This document shows, piece after piece, positions 26,055-34,881 of a stretch of 64,000 nucleotides of DNA. The notes under the pieces were generated by a model. It was not told the origin of the DNA, searched no databases, and saw only the letters and a list, made by a program, of their open reading frames with translations. The number at the start of each line of letters is the position of its first letter. The stretch's first letter is position 1. The translations under genes were made by a program, and so were the position numbers. This DNA comes from Candidatus Aegiribacteria sp. MLS_C (GTDB lineage Bacteria > Fermentibacterota > Fermentibacteria > Fermentibacterales > JCC-6), in the NCBI GenBank assembly GCA_002030045.1, contig LQBI01000024.1:186001-250000 (forward strand), read 5' to 3'.

Positions 26055-26921
26055 ATGCACGGGGAACGGGCGACCGGGAGTGCCAGGACTCTCAATGTGG
26101 CATCGGTGACGATGTCCTGTCACCAGGACCCGGCATCCAATCTCGAGAAGATATCCGCAACGGTACGGACCGTAATGGCGGAGCATCCCCACACGCAGCT
26201 GATGGTTTTCGGCGAGATGATACTCGGATGGTACGATCCCGCCGAGATGGCCGAGTATCACAGGGAGATCTCCATTCATGTCTCCCACGAAAGCCTGGGG
26301 ATGATATCCGACCTGGCATCGGCCTACGGTGTTTACATCTCCCTCGGTTTTTCCGAGAACGACGGGGGTTACCTCTACGATTCCCAGGTGCTGTTCGACC
26401 GTAAGGGCAACCCCAGGACGCTGCACCGCAAGAGCATCCTCAGTGATGCGGAATTCGCCTGCGGCTACCATGCAGGCGACGAACCGTTCACCATGACAGG
26501 GATCATGGGCAGGAAGACGGCCATGGTCATCGGTTCGGACCTGGCCAGGTTCTCGACGGTGAGGAAACTGGCTCTGAAACGGCCGGAACTGATCATCCTG
26601 GCCCTTGCCGACGACTCCGACCCCGACATGCTGATGGCAGGATTCAACGCACGCCTCTACGATGCATGGATAGTGTCCGCCAACAGGTTCGGCCTGGAGG
26701 ACGACCGCTTCTGGGACGGCCACGCAGCCATATCCGACCCCTGGGGGAGGCTCAGGGCGTCCTCATCCGGAAGGGGTTCCGTGCTCTACCACAGCATCCG
26801 TTTCCCGTCACGGAGCATTCCGGCGAGGTGTTCCAGGAAGCTGCTCACACGGCTCCCTCTCCCCTTCCTGCTCCTCTTCCGCTGGAAACGTATTCGAAGC
26901 TGGTTCTCCCCGTCCGGCTGA
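26055..26921 (+). CDS. Nitrilase-superfamily protein lacking the catalytic cysteine
   Basis: 288 residues with the carbon-nitrogen hydrolase fold. The catalytic Glu (MVFGEMILGWYDP) and Lys (LHRKSILSD) are in place. The third member, normally Cys in a strand of the form ICYDxRFP, falls at TAMVIGSDLARFS, where Gly and Ser replace Cys-Tyr. The usual amidase or nitrilase reaction therefore looks impossible, and a binding or regulatory role is likelier. The last ~30 residues are very basic and hydrophobic (LPLPFLLLFRWKRIRSW) and may touch the membrane. The start is set by GAAGGAGG upstream of 26055. Confidence 0.75.
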   Translation: MHGERATGSARTLNVASVTMSCHQDPASNLEKISATVRTVMAEHPHTQLMVFGEMILGWYDPAEMAEYHREISIHVSHESLGMISDLASAYGVYISLGFSENDGGYLYDSQVLFDRKGNPRTLHRKSILSDAEFACGYHAGDEPFTMTGIMGRKTAMVIGSDLARFSTVRKLALKRPELIILALADDSDPDMLMAGFNARLYDAWIVSANRFGLEDDRFWDGHAAISDPWGRLRASSSGRGSVLYHSIRFPSRSIPARCSRKLLTRLPLPFLLLFRWKRIRSWFSPSG

Positions 26922-27022
26922 AAACCCACCAACGGCCGTTCCCGGGTCTCCATTCATTCGACCCCTTATATTCGGCCGGAAAGCTTAACGATCGGCCTAC
27001 GGTACCATGCGGGAGGATCGAA

Positions 27023-27511
27023 ATGGGCATCGATGCCGCCATGAGACGTCTCGAACTTGTCAGGAAAAGCGTGGACCTGGTCCTTGGCAGGTATACAGCC
27101 GAACGCGGCTGTCCCTGCGATTACAGGCAGTTCGTCTACTGGGCGGGAAAGAACCAGGGGCCCGGGTGGCATGACACCGTTCAGAACTTCCTGGTCAAAG
27201 CGACACTGGAACTCGACTGCTTCGAGAAGACCGATTGCCAGAGCGGGAAATGGGGATACGAAGGTTCCTGGTTCTGCCGCAACTGCGGCGCTCTGTGGAG
27301 CCATATCTCGCTGGAATGGCGCATGCTTGCCTTCCATGAGCGGCTTTTCCGGCTCGGCGAGGAGGATCCGGACAGCCTCTACGATGGCATGATCTCCATG
27401 GATGTTGCCGCCACCGTCGGTCATGAACCGAATGGTCTGAAGCGCCTTTCGCTGGAACAGTGGGTGGAATTCATGCTGGACAGGAATGACAGCCCGGAAA
27501 AATGGGACTGA
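27023..27511 (+). CDS. Hypothetical protein with a CxxC pair
   Basis: 162 residues, not recognised. It has a GCPCDYRQFVYWAG segment, a DCFEKTDCQSG segment and a zinc-ribbon-like SWFCRNCGALW, then helices (LEWRMLAFHERLFRLGEED). Metal binding is an inference from six cysteines. The ATG has GGGAGG six bases upstream. The longer open frame that begins inside the preceding gene is not used. The last 10 bases overlap the acetyltransferase gene, implying cotranscription. Confidence 0.6.
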   Translation: MGIDAAMRRLELVRKSVDLVLGRYTAERGCPCDYRQFVYWAGKNQGPGWHDTVQNFLVKATLELDCFEKTDCQSGKWGYEGSWFCRNCGALWSHISLEWRMLAFHERLFRLGEEDPDSLYDGMISMDVAATVGHEPNGLKRLSLEQWVEFMLDRNDSPEKWD

Positions 27512-27996
27512 ACACCGCAGGGACCGGGACAGGGGACATTATCCTGCGGCACGCCGAGCCCGAGGACATTCCAGGGGTACGGAGTCTCTTCATGGAGTAC
27601 CGGGAATTCCTCGAAGAAGACCTGGGCTTCCAGCACTTCCAGGAGGAGCTTGACTCCCTTCCCGGGGAATACGCACCTCCAGTAGGAGCCCTCCTTGTAG
27701 CCGGACATGGAGGCCGGACAGCCGGCTGCGTGGCCATGAGAAGGGTGGACGGGAAAACCTGCGAGATGAAGCGGCTTTTCGTAAGACCGGCCTTCAGGGG
27801 ACACGGTATCGGCCGCGCCCTGGCGGAAGCCATCGTGAACGAGGCGAGAGCTGCGGGATACGCAACAATGGTCCTGGATACACTGGACAGGCTCCATGGT
27901 GCCATGAATCTGTACGAATCCATGGGATTCAGGCGCACAGGACCCTACTACATCAACCCCCTGGATGGAGTGGTCTACTGGAGAATGGACCTCTGA
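27502..27996 (+). CDS. GNAT family N-acetyltransferase
   Basis: 164 residues with the GNAT order: AEPEDIPGVRSLFMEYREFL, central strands AGCVAMRRVDGKTCEMKRLFV, the acetyl-CoA loop RPAFRGHGIGRALAEAIV and the final YESMGFRRTGPYY. It transfers an acetyl group from acetyl-CoA to an unknown amine. It overlaps the preceding gene by 10 bases. Confidence 0.85.
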   Translation: MGLNTAGTGTGDIILRHAEPEDIPGVRSLFMEYREFLEEDLGFQHFQEELDSLPGEYAPPVGALLVAGHGGRTAGCVAMRRVDGKTCEMKRLFVRPAFRGHGIGRALAEAIVNEARAAGYATMVLDTLDRLHGAMNLYESMGFRRTGPYYINPLDGVVYWRMDL

Positions 27997-28032
27997 ATCC
28001 CGAGTTACAATGAACCGGTGGAAAGTGACCTC

Positions 28033-28944
28033 ATGGAAGACGATTTCGACTTACTGCTCAAGGACGAAGTATCCTCCCACGCACTCGCCTCCGACATAGC
28101 CGGCGGTCACTGTTTCGGACATGCCGGCAAGAGGATCCCAAAGGGTTCCAATATCCTGTACGGGCTCGGGAGCGGCAGCATCCTGAAGGTATTCCGCAGG
28201 GAGGAGCGGGATTTCAGGGACAACGAGGCCCTGTGCCTGGAAAGGCTTTCCGGAAGGCTGCGAGTTGATGTCCCGGAACTTCAGGCCACCGGCGAGCACG
28301 ATGGCTACCCCTACCTGATCATGCGCAGGATGCTGGGGATCCCCCTGGATACAGTATACGACAGTATGGGCATCGCTGAACGGACCCTTGTGGCCGAAGC
28401 CGCGGGCGGACTGCTGAAGGAAATGCACTCGCTGCCGGTGAGCACTCTTGAAGGCTGTGTACCCGAATGGAGTACATTCATTGGATCGCAGAAGGACGAC
28501 CTGGCGGATAACCATGCCGGATATGGACTTGAGCATTCCAGGATCGCCGAGGTCCTGGAGTTCGTGGATGACATGGAGCCGGTTGAGGAGTACCAGGAAT
28601 TGGTTGTCTGCCATACCGAGATCATGCCGGATCACATGTTCATCTCCTCGGACAAGGGTTCTCCCCGCCTGACCGGTCTGATAGATTTCGAGCCCTCAAT
28701 GCTGGCCGTCCCCCAGTACGAACTGTGCGCGGTGGGCCTCTTTCTGTCCGGTGGCGACCCCGACCTCTACGGTTCCCTCATCGATTCGCTGGAACCCAAT
28801 TACGACCATTCCCCCTCCACCGTCATGAGAATGCTGCTGCTTCACAGGTACTCCAACATGAACCGTTTCATCGGCATGCTGCCGGAAAAACTCCGCGACG
28901 CCGACCTTATGACCATGGCGTACTTCTGGTTCGGTATCCGTTAA
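28033..28944 (+). CDS. Aminoglycoside-phosphotransferase-fold protein
   Basis: 303 residues with the APH/choline-kinase fold: a nucleotide-binding lobe (SILKVFRREERDFRDNEALCLERL, with the Lys of VFRR), the hinge PYLIMRRMLG, the catalytic loop VCHTEIMPDHMFIS and the metal Asp in GLIDFEPSML. In the catalytic loop the family consensus HxDxxxxN reads H-T-E-I-M-P-D-H, so Glu and His replace Asp and Asn. It may phosphorylate a small molecule poorly or act as a binding protein; it is not evidence of drug resistance. ATG 28033 has GGAAAG upstream and is preferred to GTG 28018. Confidence 0.7.
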   Translation: MEDDFDLLLKDEVSSHALASDIAGGHCFGHAGKRIPKGSNILYGLGSGSILKVFRREERDFRDNEALCLERLSGRLRVDVPELQATGEHDGYPYLIMRRMLGIPLDTVYDSMGIAERTLVAEAAGGLLKEMHSLPVSTLEGCVPEWSTFIGSQKDDLADNHAGYGLEHSRIAEVLEFVDDMEPVEEYQELVVCHTEIMPDHMFISSDKGSPRLTGLIDFEPSMLAVPQYELCAVGLFLSGGDPDLYGSLIDSLEPNYDHSPSTVMRMLLLHRYSNMNRFIGMLPEKLRDADLMTMAYFWFGIR

Positions 28945-29114
28945 GTGCATTATAGAAGCATTAGCGAACTAACGGACTAAAAGGGCATCCCTCCCCCCTT
29001 CTCTCGCTGGAAAACCCTTCATACTGCCGGGATGACCGAACTTCTTCCATTCCGCGGAACCCCTGAAGGACCGTCTTCCAGGTGATCCACTCCGGCGCGC
29101 ACTCTGCAGCGCCG

Positions 29115-29143
29115 TTGAACGCCGCGCCGTCTTCGAGTAAACT
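29115..29143 (+). promoter_or_regulatory. Promoter of the lamin-tail-domain gene, nearly leaderless
   Basis: TTGAAC (29115-29120), a 17-base spacer and TAAACT (29138-29143). Transcription would begin about 29150, within a few bases of the ATG at 29153, and there is no ribosome site before that ATG. Confidence 0.5.
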
Positions 29144-29152
29144 GTACGTGTT

Positions 29153-32100
29153 ATGGAAACGATACTGTTGATTCTGAACGTTCTGCTGGTCCGCGCCCCG
29201 GTGATAACTGAAGTCGCATCTAACCCGCTCATCGAGACCTCCGGCGAATTCATCGAGATATTCAACCCCGACATCAATCCCGTGATCATAGAAGGATACT
29301 CGGTGACCGACGGCGACGCGCTGGACTTCCTCATTCCATGGGACGAGAGCCTTCACGGTACGTTCCCTCACGCCGGCATGGTCCTGGGTACCGACACCAT
29401 TCCCGCCGAGGGCTTCGCCCTGCTCTTCGAACTGGACTACGCAGGTGACGGCTGTTACGACATCCCGCCTGGCACAGTCATACTGACCACCGGCGACCAT
29501 GCCCTTTGCAACGGTCTCTCGGCCTCGTCGGACCCGGTCACTCTGTTCGATGCCGGCGGCACCGCTGACAGCAATGCGGTCAGCACATACGGAACGCCCG
29601 TCCCTTCGGACATCTGGGAAGAGAGGGACGACGACGGTCTCGACGGAATACCCTTCGATCCCGGAGAGAACATTACCGTGGAGAGGTACCCCTGGAGTTC
29701 CCCCGACACGGAGGGGGCCTGGTTCGCCGGGCCCGAGGGGGGCACTCCCGGCGCCCATGCCCAGGCCCCTCCCGATACCCTGAACATCTCCTGCGACTCC
29801 CTGTGGACCGTCCCCGTGGACCCGCTGCCGGGCCAACCCTTCGAGATCCTCGCCCGATTCACCTGCTGGGGCAATGTTTCTCCGTCATCTGGAACCATCA
29901 CCATCTTCCTGGATGCCGAAGGCGACTCGATACCCGACGCCGGGGAGACCCTGGCCCAGTACCCGGCCACCTCCCTTCAACCCGGTGCCTCCATGACTTT
30001 CAGCGCCTTCACATCCCTTGAGCAGGGGTGGTACCTTCCCTCCGCCCTGTCGGAAGTCCCGGAGGACGAATACCCGCAGGACGATTTCCGGTCCGTCCCG
30101 GTGGCGGTTGGAGGCGGAATAGACCCCGTGGTCACAGAAGTGATGTGCAATCCCCTGGACGAGGACAGGGGCGAATACATCGAGATACACTTCCCCGGAC
30201 CCGGCATCTTCCCGCTGTGCGGGTGCCGGTTCACGGACGGCGACGCCGTGGACATCATCGTTCCCTGGGACCAGTTACCGCTGACGGACCCCGACGCGGT
30301 CTACTCGGAATACCTCCCCGGTGGCTTCTACGGCGTCGTCCTCGATCCAGAGTACGTCTCGGGCATGCAGGAATACGATCTGGCCGATTCAACCTACGTA
30401 TTCACCGTGGGCAACACCACCATCGGCAACGGGCTCACGGGAAACGACCCGATAACGCTCTACGACTTCGAGGGGACCGCACAGGCCAACGTCATGTCCA
30501 CCTACGGCACACCTCTCCTGAACGACGATCCTCTCATGTGCGACGACGACGGCCTCGACGGCATTCCCTTCGATCCCGGGGAATTCCACAGCGTGGAGAG
30601 GAAATCGCACGAGCTGCCGGATGAGGAGTACTGCTGGGCTGTTTCACCGGAGGGGGGAACACCGGGGGGCCCGGCAGTATTCTTCGATACTCTGGATGTT
30701 TCCGTCGATGCCATCCTGATAGAACCCGACACGCTCCAGCCCGGGCAGCCGGTGCAGATCTCGACGGTAGTGAGGAACACGGGCACGGCGACGGCCGCCG
30801 GGATCGAGCTGACCGTCTTTCTCGATTCCGACGCGGATTCCCTCCCGCAGCCGAACGAGATACTCCTGTCCCCGGTCATGGATTCACTTCTTCCCGGTCT
30901 CGAGGACACGATATCCGTCACGGTAACGGGACCGGAAGAGGGATACTACCTGGCGGCTGCAAGGGTCTATCTTCCCGGAGACTCGGATCCGGACAACGAC
31001 TTCGCGAACAGGAGCTTCAGGACAGGGGACGGGGTCCCGGTGATAATCACCGAGGTGCTCTGCAACCCGGAGAACGAGGATACCGACGAATTCGTGGAGG
31101 TCCACTATCCCGGTCCCGGGGTGTTCGATGTCACCGGATGCTCCTTCACCGACGGCGACGCACTGGACTGGCTCCAGACATGGGACCAGGGACTCGGGAC
31201 CATAAACGACCCCGAAGCGGTAATATCCCCCTACCTGCCCGCCGGCACATACGCGGTCATCCTCGACAGCGAGTACCCCCAGGGGACTCAGCCCTACGAC
31301 CTCCCTTCCGGTACCCGCGTCCTCACCACCGGGAACACAACCCTGGGAGACGGACTCACGGGCACCGACCCGGTAACCCTGTACGGCCATGAGGGAACAT
31401 CAATATCCAGCATCATGTCAACCTACGGCACTCCCCTTCTGAACGACGATCCTCTGCTCTGCGACGACGACGGTCTGGACGGAATACCCTTCGACCCGGG
31501 AGAGGGCCTCAGCGTCCACCGGATCGACCCCGCCCTTCCGGACGCGGAGGAGAACTGGTTCGCCCCCCCGACTGGGCCAACTCCCGGGGGGCCTCCCCCC
31601 TTCTTCCAGGAGGGAATGAACGCATGCGGGCTTCTCCTGGACTGCTTCCCGCCAATGGGCCATGGCGGAAAGGAAACGGATCTGATGGCAGAATTCGTCA
31701 ACACAGGCACCGACACCATTCCTTCGGGAACGATGCAGGTACTCTTCTTCGCGGACATCGACCAGAGCGGCACGCCTGCCCAGGGGGAGCTGATAGACAG
31801 CTTCCTGTGCGGTGCTCTGGCACCCGGCGACAGCCTCGTCGCCGACTGCGGATGGACCGCTCCGGAAGGCACGGTGGAACTTATTTCGGTCTCCGCCTGC
31901 CCCGGCGATTCCTTCCCCCAGGACGACACCCTCCGCTGCACATGGAACCTGGCAGGGCCTGTCGTGGTGAACGAGATAATGTACGCTCCCGCTCCGGGGG
32001 AGCCGGAGTGGATAGAAATATTGAACAGGTCGGAGGTACCGGTGGAGATAACGGGATGGACCACCGAGGACTCAAAGGACCGGGTTGTCTTCTGCCAGGA

Positions 32101-32773
32101 CAGCATGGTCCTGCAGCCGGATTCCTTCGCCCTTATAGTGCCGGACCCGGACGAGTTCCTGCAGTTCTGGCCCCAGGTAACCTGCCCCCTGCTCCAGCCG
32201 TCATCCTGGCCTGTGCTCAACAACACCACGCAGTCCGGAGAGGAATGGGCCGACATCATCATCATTCGTGACAGCCAGACGCAGTCAATAGACTACGTCC
32301 CCTACGACGACGACTGGGGCGCCTCCCAGGGCGCAAGCCTGGAGAGGATCGACCCTGACCAGCCGGGGTTCCCGGAAACCAACTGGACGGGGTGTTCGAC
32401 GACGGCCACCCCTGGAGAGACAAACAGCTGCTCTGGAGGAGGGGAAGGGCCGGGGAGGTATCTCCACTACTTCCCCGACCCCTTCTCCCCCGACGGCGAC
32501 GGCATGGACGACGTTCTGACAATAGAGATGCACTTCGGCCATTCCGAGAACGAGGTGACCCTGGAGGTATACAACGTGCAGGGCAGGCTCATTCTCAGGC
32601 TCCTCGACCGTGAAACCTGCGGCCCCTCCAGGACCGTTTTCTGGGACGGCACGGGAGAGGGCGGCTCCAGACTGCCCGTAGGAAGGTACATCATCTACCT
32701 CTCATCGAGAGCTGAAGACACCAGAGAATACCGCGAGGACTGCGGAGTTGTGGTCCTGGCCAGGCGCCTGTGA
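29153..32773 (+). CDS. Giant secreted lamin-tail-domain repeat protein
   Basis: 1206 residues. A short signal peptide (METILLILNVLLVRA) is followed by four lamin-tail domains starting near residues 16 (VITEVASNPLIE), 323 (VVTEVMCNPLDE), 628 (VIITEVLCNPENE) and 936 (VVVNEIMYAP). Each of the first three carries the same tail, STYGTPxxxDxxxxxDDDGLDGIPFDPGE. CARDB-like beta domains lie between them (LQPGQPVQISTVVRNTGT). The C-terminus (FPDPFSPDGDGMDD, VYNVQGRLILRLLD, LPVGRYIIYLSSR) is a gliding/FlgD-like or type IX sorting domain. It is probably a large surface adhesin or structural protein, the last host-like gene before the cassette array. Confidence 0.85.
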   Translation: METILLILNVLLVRAPVITEVASNPLIETSGEFIEIFNPDINPVIIEGYSVTDGDALDFLIPWDESLHGTFPHAGMVLGTDTIPAEGFALLFELDYAGDGCYDIPPGTVILTTGDHALCNGLSASSDPVTLFDAGGTADSNAVSTYGTPVPSDIWEERDDDGLDGIPFDPGENITVERYPWSSPDTEGAWFAGPEGGTPGAHAQAPPDTLNISCDSLWTVPVDPLPGQPFEILARFTCWGNVSPSSGTITIFLDAEGDSIPDAGETLAQYPATSLQPGASMTFSAFTSLEQGWYLPSALSEVPEDEYPQDDFRSVPVAVGGGIDPVVTEVMCNPLDEDRGEYIEIHFPGPGIFPLCGCRFTDGDAVDIIVPWDQLPLTDPDAVYSEYLPGGFYGVVLDPEYVSGMQEYDLADSTYVFTVGNTTIGNGLTGNDPITLYDFEGTAQANVMSTYGTPLLNDDPLMCDDDGLDGIPFDPGEFHSVERKSHELPDEEYCWAVSPEGGTPGGPAVFFDTLDVSVDAILIEPDTLQPGQPVQISTVVRNTGTATAAGIELTVFLDSDADSLPQPNEILLSPVMDSLLPGLEDTISVTVTGPEEGYYLAAARVYLPGDSDPDNDFANRSFRTGDGVPVIITEVLCNPENEDTDEFVEVHYPGPGVFDVTGCSFTDGDALDWLQTWDQGLGTINDPEAVISPYLPAGTYAVILDSEYPQGTQPYDLPSGTRVLTTGNTTLGDGLTGTDPVTLYGHEGTSISSIMSTYGTPLLNDDPLLCDDDGLDGIPFDPGEGLSVHRIDPALPDAEENWFAPPTGPTPGGPPPFFQEGMNACGLLLDCFPPMGHGGKETDLMAEFVNTGTDTIPSGTMQVLFFADIDQSGTPAQGELIDSFLCGALAPGDSLVADCGWTAPEGTVELISVSACPGDSFPQDDTLRCTWNLAGPVVVNEIMYAPAPGEPEWIEILNRSEVPVEITGWTTEDSKDRVVFCQDSMVLQPDSFALIVPDPDEFLQFWPQVTCPLLQPSSWPVLNNTTQSGEEWADIIIIRDSQTQSIDYVPYDDDWGASQGASLERIDPDQPGFPETNWTGCSTTATPGETNSCSGGGEGPGRYLHYFPDPFSPDGDGMDDVLTIEMHFGHSENEVTLEVYNVQGRLILRLLDRETCGPSRTVFWDGTGEGGSRLPVGRYIIYLSSRAEDTREYREDCGVVVLARRL

Positions 32774-32975
32774 AATCCATCAAAGGATTCCCGAATACCG
32801 GAACGAAACTCCCCAATCGAAAAGGCTCCCATGGGCATCAATGATAACCTGAACCCCTTGTTATGCTGCTGCGGCATAACATCGAGAATTCCGGTGTTAA
32901 CAAGCACAAGTGTATTGCCCTTGAACGTGTTATCGATATTGACTCGCATATATCAATGCTTTTATTCTCTGTCAG
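32774..32975. other. Boundary region between host-like sequence and the cassette array
   Basis: No gene. The sequence turns AT-rich. GTTATGC (32860-32866) and GCATAAC (32874-32880) form a perfect hairpin. With GATAACC (32843) and GTGTTAAC (32894) flanking it, this resembles a worn attC site, too degenerate to call. A second GTTATC lies near 32930. No attI site or integrase gene is visible. Confidence 0.4.
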
Positions 32976-33029
32976 CATAACCGGGCAACGGTGTTAACTT
33001 AACACGCTGCCGCATAATCATTGTTATGA
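32976..33029 (+). repeat. attC-like site 0, upstream of the methyltransferase cassette
   Basis: ATAAC (32977) and GTTAT (33023-33027) mark the ends. The centre is the hairpin GTGTTAA-C-TTAACAC, extended by GGCAACG against GCTGCC. The right arm carries about eight more bases than the left. The layout is that of an attC site, but the outer pairing is poor, so it may be degenerate or another recombination site. Confidence 0.45.
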
Positions 33030-33062
33030 AGAACCAGTTTGATTCTACCGGAAAGGACCATT

Positions 33063-34787
33063 ATGAAAAAACTCTACTATGGAGACAATCTGGATGTTCT
33101 CCGAAGAGAGATAGCTAGCAATTCTATTGATCTTATATACTTAGATCCACCTTTCAACTCTAAAAAATCCTACAATGTGTTATTCTCTGGACCTACCGGT
33201 GAAGCAAGAGCACAAATACAGGCGTTCGACGATACTTGGAAATGGACGCCAGAGACCGAGAGTATCTACATAGACATGCAAAACGGAAGCGTACCAGCAA
33301 GGGTTGCAGATGCGGCTCAAGCATTTCGCTCATTACTTGGTGAAAATGATGTTCTCGCATACTTAATAACAATGGCTCCAAGATTAGTTGAGCTGCATAG
33401 AGTACTAAAATCAGAAGGATCCCTCTTTCTACATTGTGATCCTGCAGCAAGCCACTATTTAAAAGTGCTACTGGATGCAGTATTTGGAGGGCGGCGATTC
33501 CGAAATGAAATCGTGTGGAAAAGAACTGGTGCCCATACAACCCCAAGAAGGTTCGAAACAATACATGATATATTGTTGTTTTATGCAAAGGGCGATAATG
33601 CATACTTTAATCCAATTAAAACACCTTACACTAAGGATCATGTTGATTCAAGATATACCGAAGACGAAAAAGGTAGGCTGAAATTCGTTACAGGCGGGAA
33701 CATCCTTTCAGGACCTGGTGCTACAAACGGCGACTCGGGCCAACCATGGAAAGGTTTTGATCCATCAAGCAAGGGTCGGCACTGGGCAGTACCAGGTTAT
33801 CTTGCAGAGCAGATGCCAGAGGGATTCTCTGAATTGTCGGTAAGAGAAAGACTGGATGCTCTCTATGATGCCGATCTAATTGAAATAAAGAAAGGAGCTG
33901 AATGGCCGCATCCGGTTAAATACCTTGCGGATGATGATGGTAAATTTCTATCAGATATCTGGGCATACCAACCAGGTACAGAAGGCGTACTATACGGTAC
34001 AGACCAAGGAATTGACGCAGATGTGCAATGGATCGGTCCAACAGATCCAGAAGATCTTGGATATCAGACTCAGAAACCGGAAGGTCTCTTGGATAGGATT
34101 ATTAGCTCAACATGCCCGCCTGAAGGGATTGTGCTTGATCCATTCTGTGGTTGTGGAACCACAATTGCTTCCGCACAAAGGCTTGGTCGGAATTGGATTG
34201 GGATTGATATCACCTACCTAGCTATTGATTTAATCGAGAAAAGACTCGTTGCCCAGTACGGTGATAACATATCCGATGAATACGAGATCTTTGGTATTCC
34301 GAGAGACATGGATGGAGCAATGACTCTCTTCAACTCAAATCCATTTGACTTTGAGAGATGGGCAGTTTCTATTGTAAATGGCCAGCCTAATGAAAAGCAA
34401 GTCGGTGATAGAGGTATAGATGGGATCGTGAGATTCCCACTTGATGTTGCTGGACGAAAGAGCGCGAAAGCAATTGTCTCTGTCAAAGGCGGAAAGTCAC
34501 TCAACCCAGGAATGGTTAGAGATCTAATGGGTACAGTAGATGCAACACAACAAGCAGAGATAGGTATTCTAATCTGCTTAGAAAATCCCACAAAAGGTAT
34601 GCTTGATGCTGCGGCAAGAGCTGGGGTCTACGAATGGCCCTTAACAAGAGAGCGTTATCCAAAGGCTCAAGTCATAACAATAGAAGAGTTACTAGATGGC
34701 AAAAGACCACATATGCCTCCAACATTGCTCCCATACATTAAGGCTCAGAAATTTGAAGATCCGAGTGGGCAGATGAAGTTGCTATAG
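33063..34787 (+). CDS. Cassette-borne DNA methyltransferase with Mrr-like C-terminal domain
   Basis: 574 residues. Motif IV (YLDPPF, residues 27-31) comes before motif I (DPFCGCGTT, near 360), the beta-class order of N6-adenine or N4-cytosine methyltransferases, including type III Mod-like enzymes. Residues ~415-560 (DRGIDGIVRF, AIVSVKGGKSLNPGMVRDLMGTVD, GILICLENPTKGM) resemble the Mrr-type restriction-endonuclease fold often fused to such enzymes; Ser stands in the usual Gln/Glu position before VK, so cleavage is uncertain. ATG 33063 has AAAGGA upstream. The gene fills one cassette of about 1.84 kb between sites 0 and A. AT-rich codon use differs sharply from flanking genes, indicating transfer. 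Confidence 0.88.
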   Translation: MKKLYYGDNLDVLRREIASNSIDLIYLDPPFNSKKSYNVLFSGPTGEARAQIQAFDDTWKWTPETESIYIDMQNGSVPARVADAAQAFRSLLGENDVLAYLITMAPRLVELHRVLKSEGSLFLHCDPAASHYLKVLLDAVFGGRRFRNEIVWKRTGAHTTPRRFETIHDILLFYAKGDNAYFNPIKTPYTKDHVDSRYTEDEKGRLKFVTGGNILSGPGATNGDSGQPWKGFDPSSKGRHWAVPGYLAEQMPEGFSELSVRERLDALYDADLIEIKKGAEWPHPVKYLADDDGKFLSDIWAYQPGTEGVLYGTDQGIDADVQWIGPTDPEDLGYQTQKPEGLLDRIISSTCPPEGIVLDPFCGCGTTIASAQRLGRNWIGIDITYLAIDLIEKRLVAQYGDNISDEYEIFGIPRDMDGAMTLFNSNPFDFERWAVSIVNGQPNEKQVGDRGIDGIVRFPLDVAGRKSAKAIVSVKGGKSLNPGMVRDLMGTVDATQQAEIGILICLENPTKGMLDAAARAGVYEWPLTRERYPKAQVITIEELLDGKRPHMPPTLLPYIKAQKFEDPSGQMKLL

Positions 34788-34791
34788 GAAT

Positions 34792-34868
34792 CATAACCAC
34801 AGCGTGAACCAGACGCCTGTAAGAGTTCGGGGTAAATGCTAACGGCGCTGGTTACGCTGATTGTTATC
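34792..34868 (+). repeat. attC site A
   Basis: The left arm ATAACCACAGCGTGAACCAG (34793-34812) pairs with the right arm CTGGTTACGCTGATTGTTAT (34848-34867): 12 paired positions with one extra C on the left, an unpaired spacer, then a 5-bp outer pair. Ends AAC/GTT and the extrahelical base are attC hallmarks. The predicted crossover is after the G at 34863. Confidence 0.85.
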
Positions 34869-34881
34869 TAGAAAGAAGACC

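Noticed and set aside
28033-28944. Aminoglycoside resistance gene
   Set aside because: Only the general kinase fold is shared; the catalytic loop is altered and no resistance subfamily features are visible.
32843-32902. Additional attC site before site 0
   Set aside because: The inner GTTATGC/GCATAAC hairpin is perfect, but the outer arms pair too poorly to distinguish it from chance.
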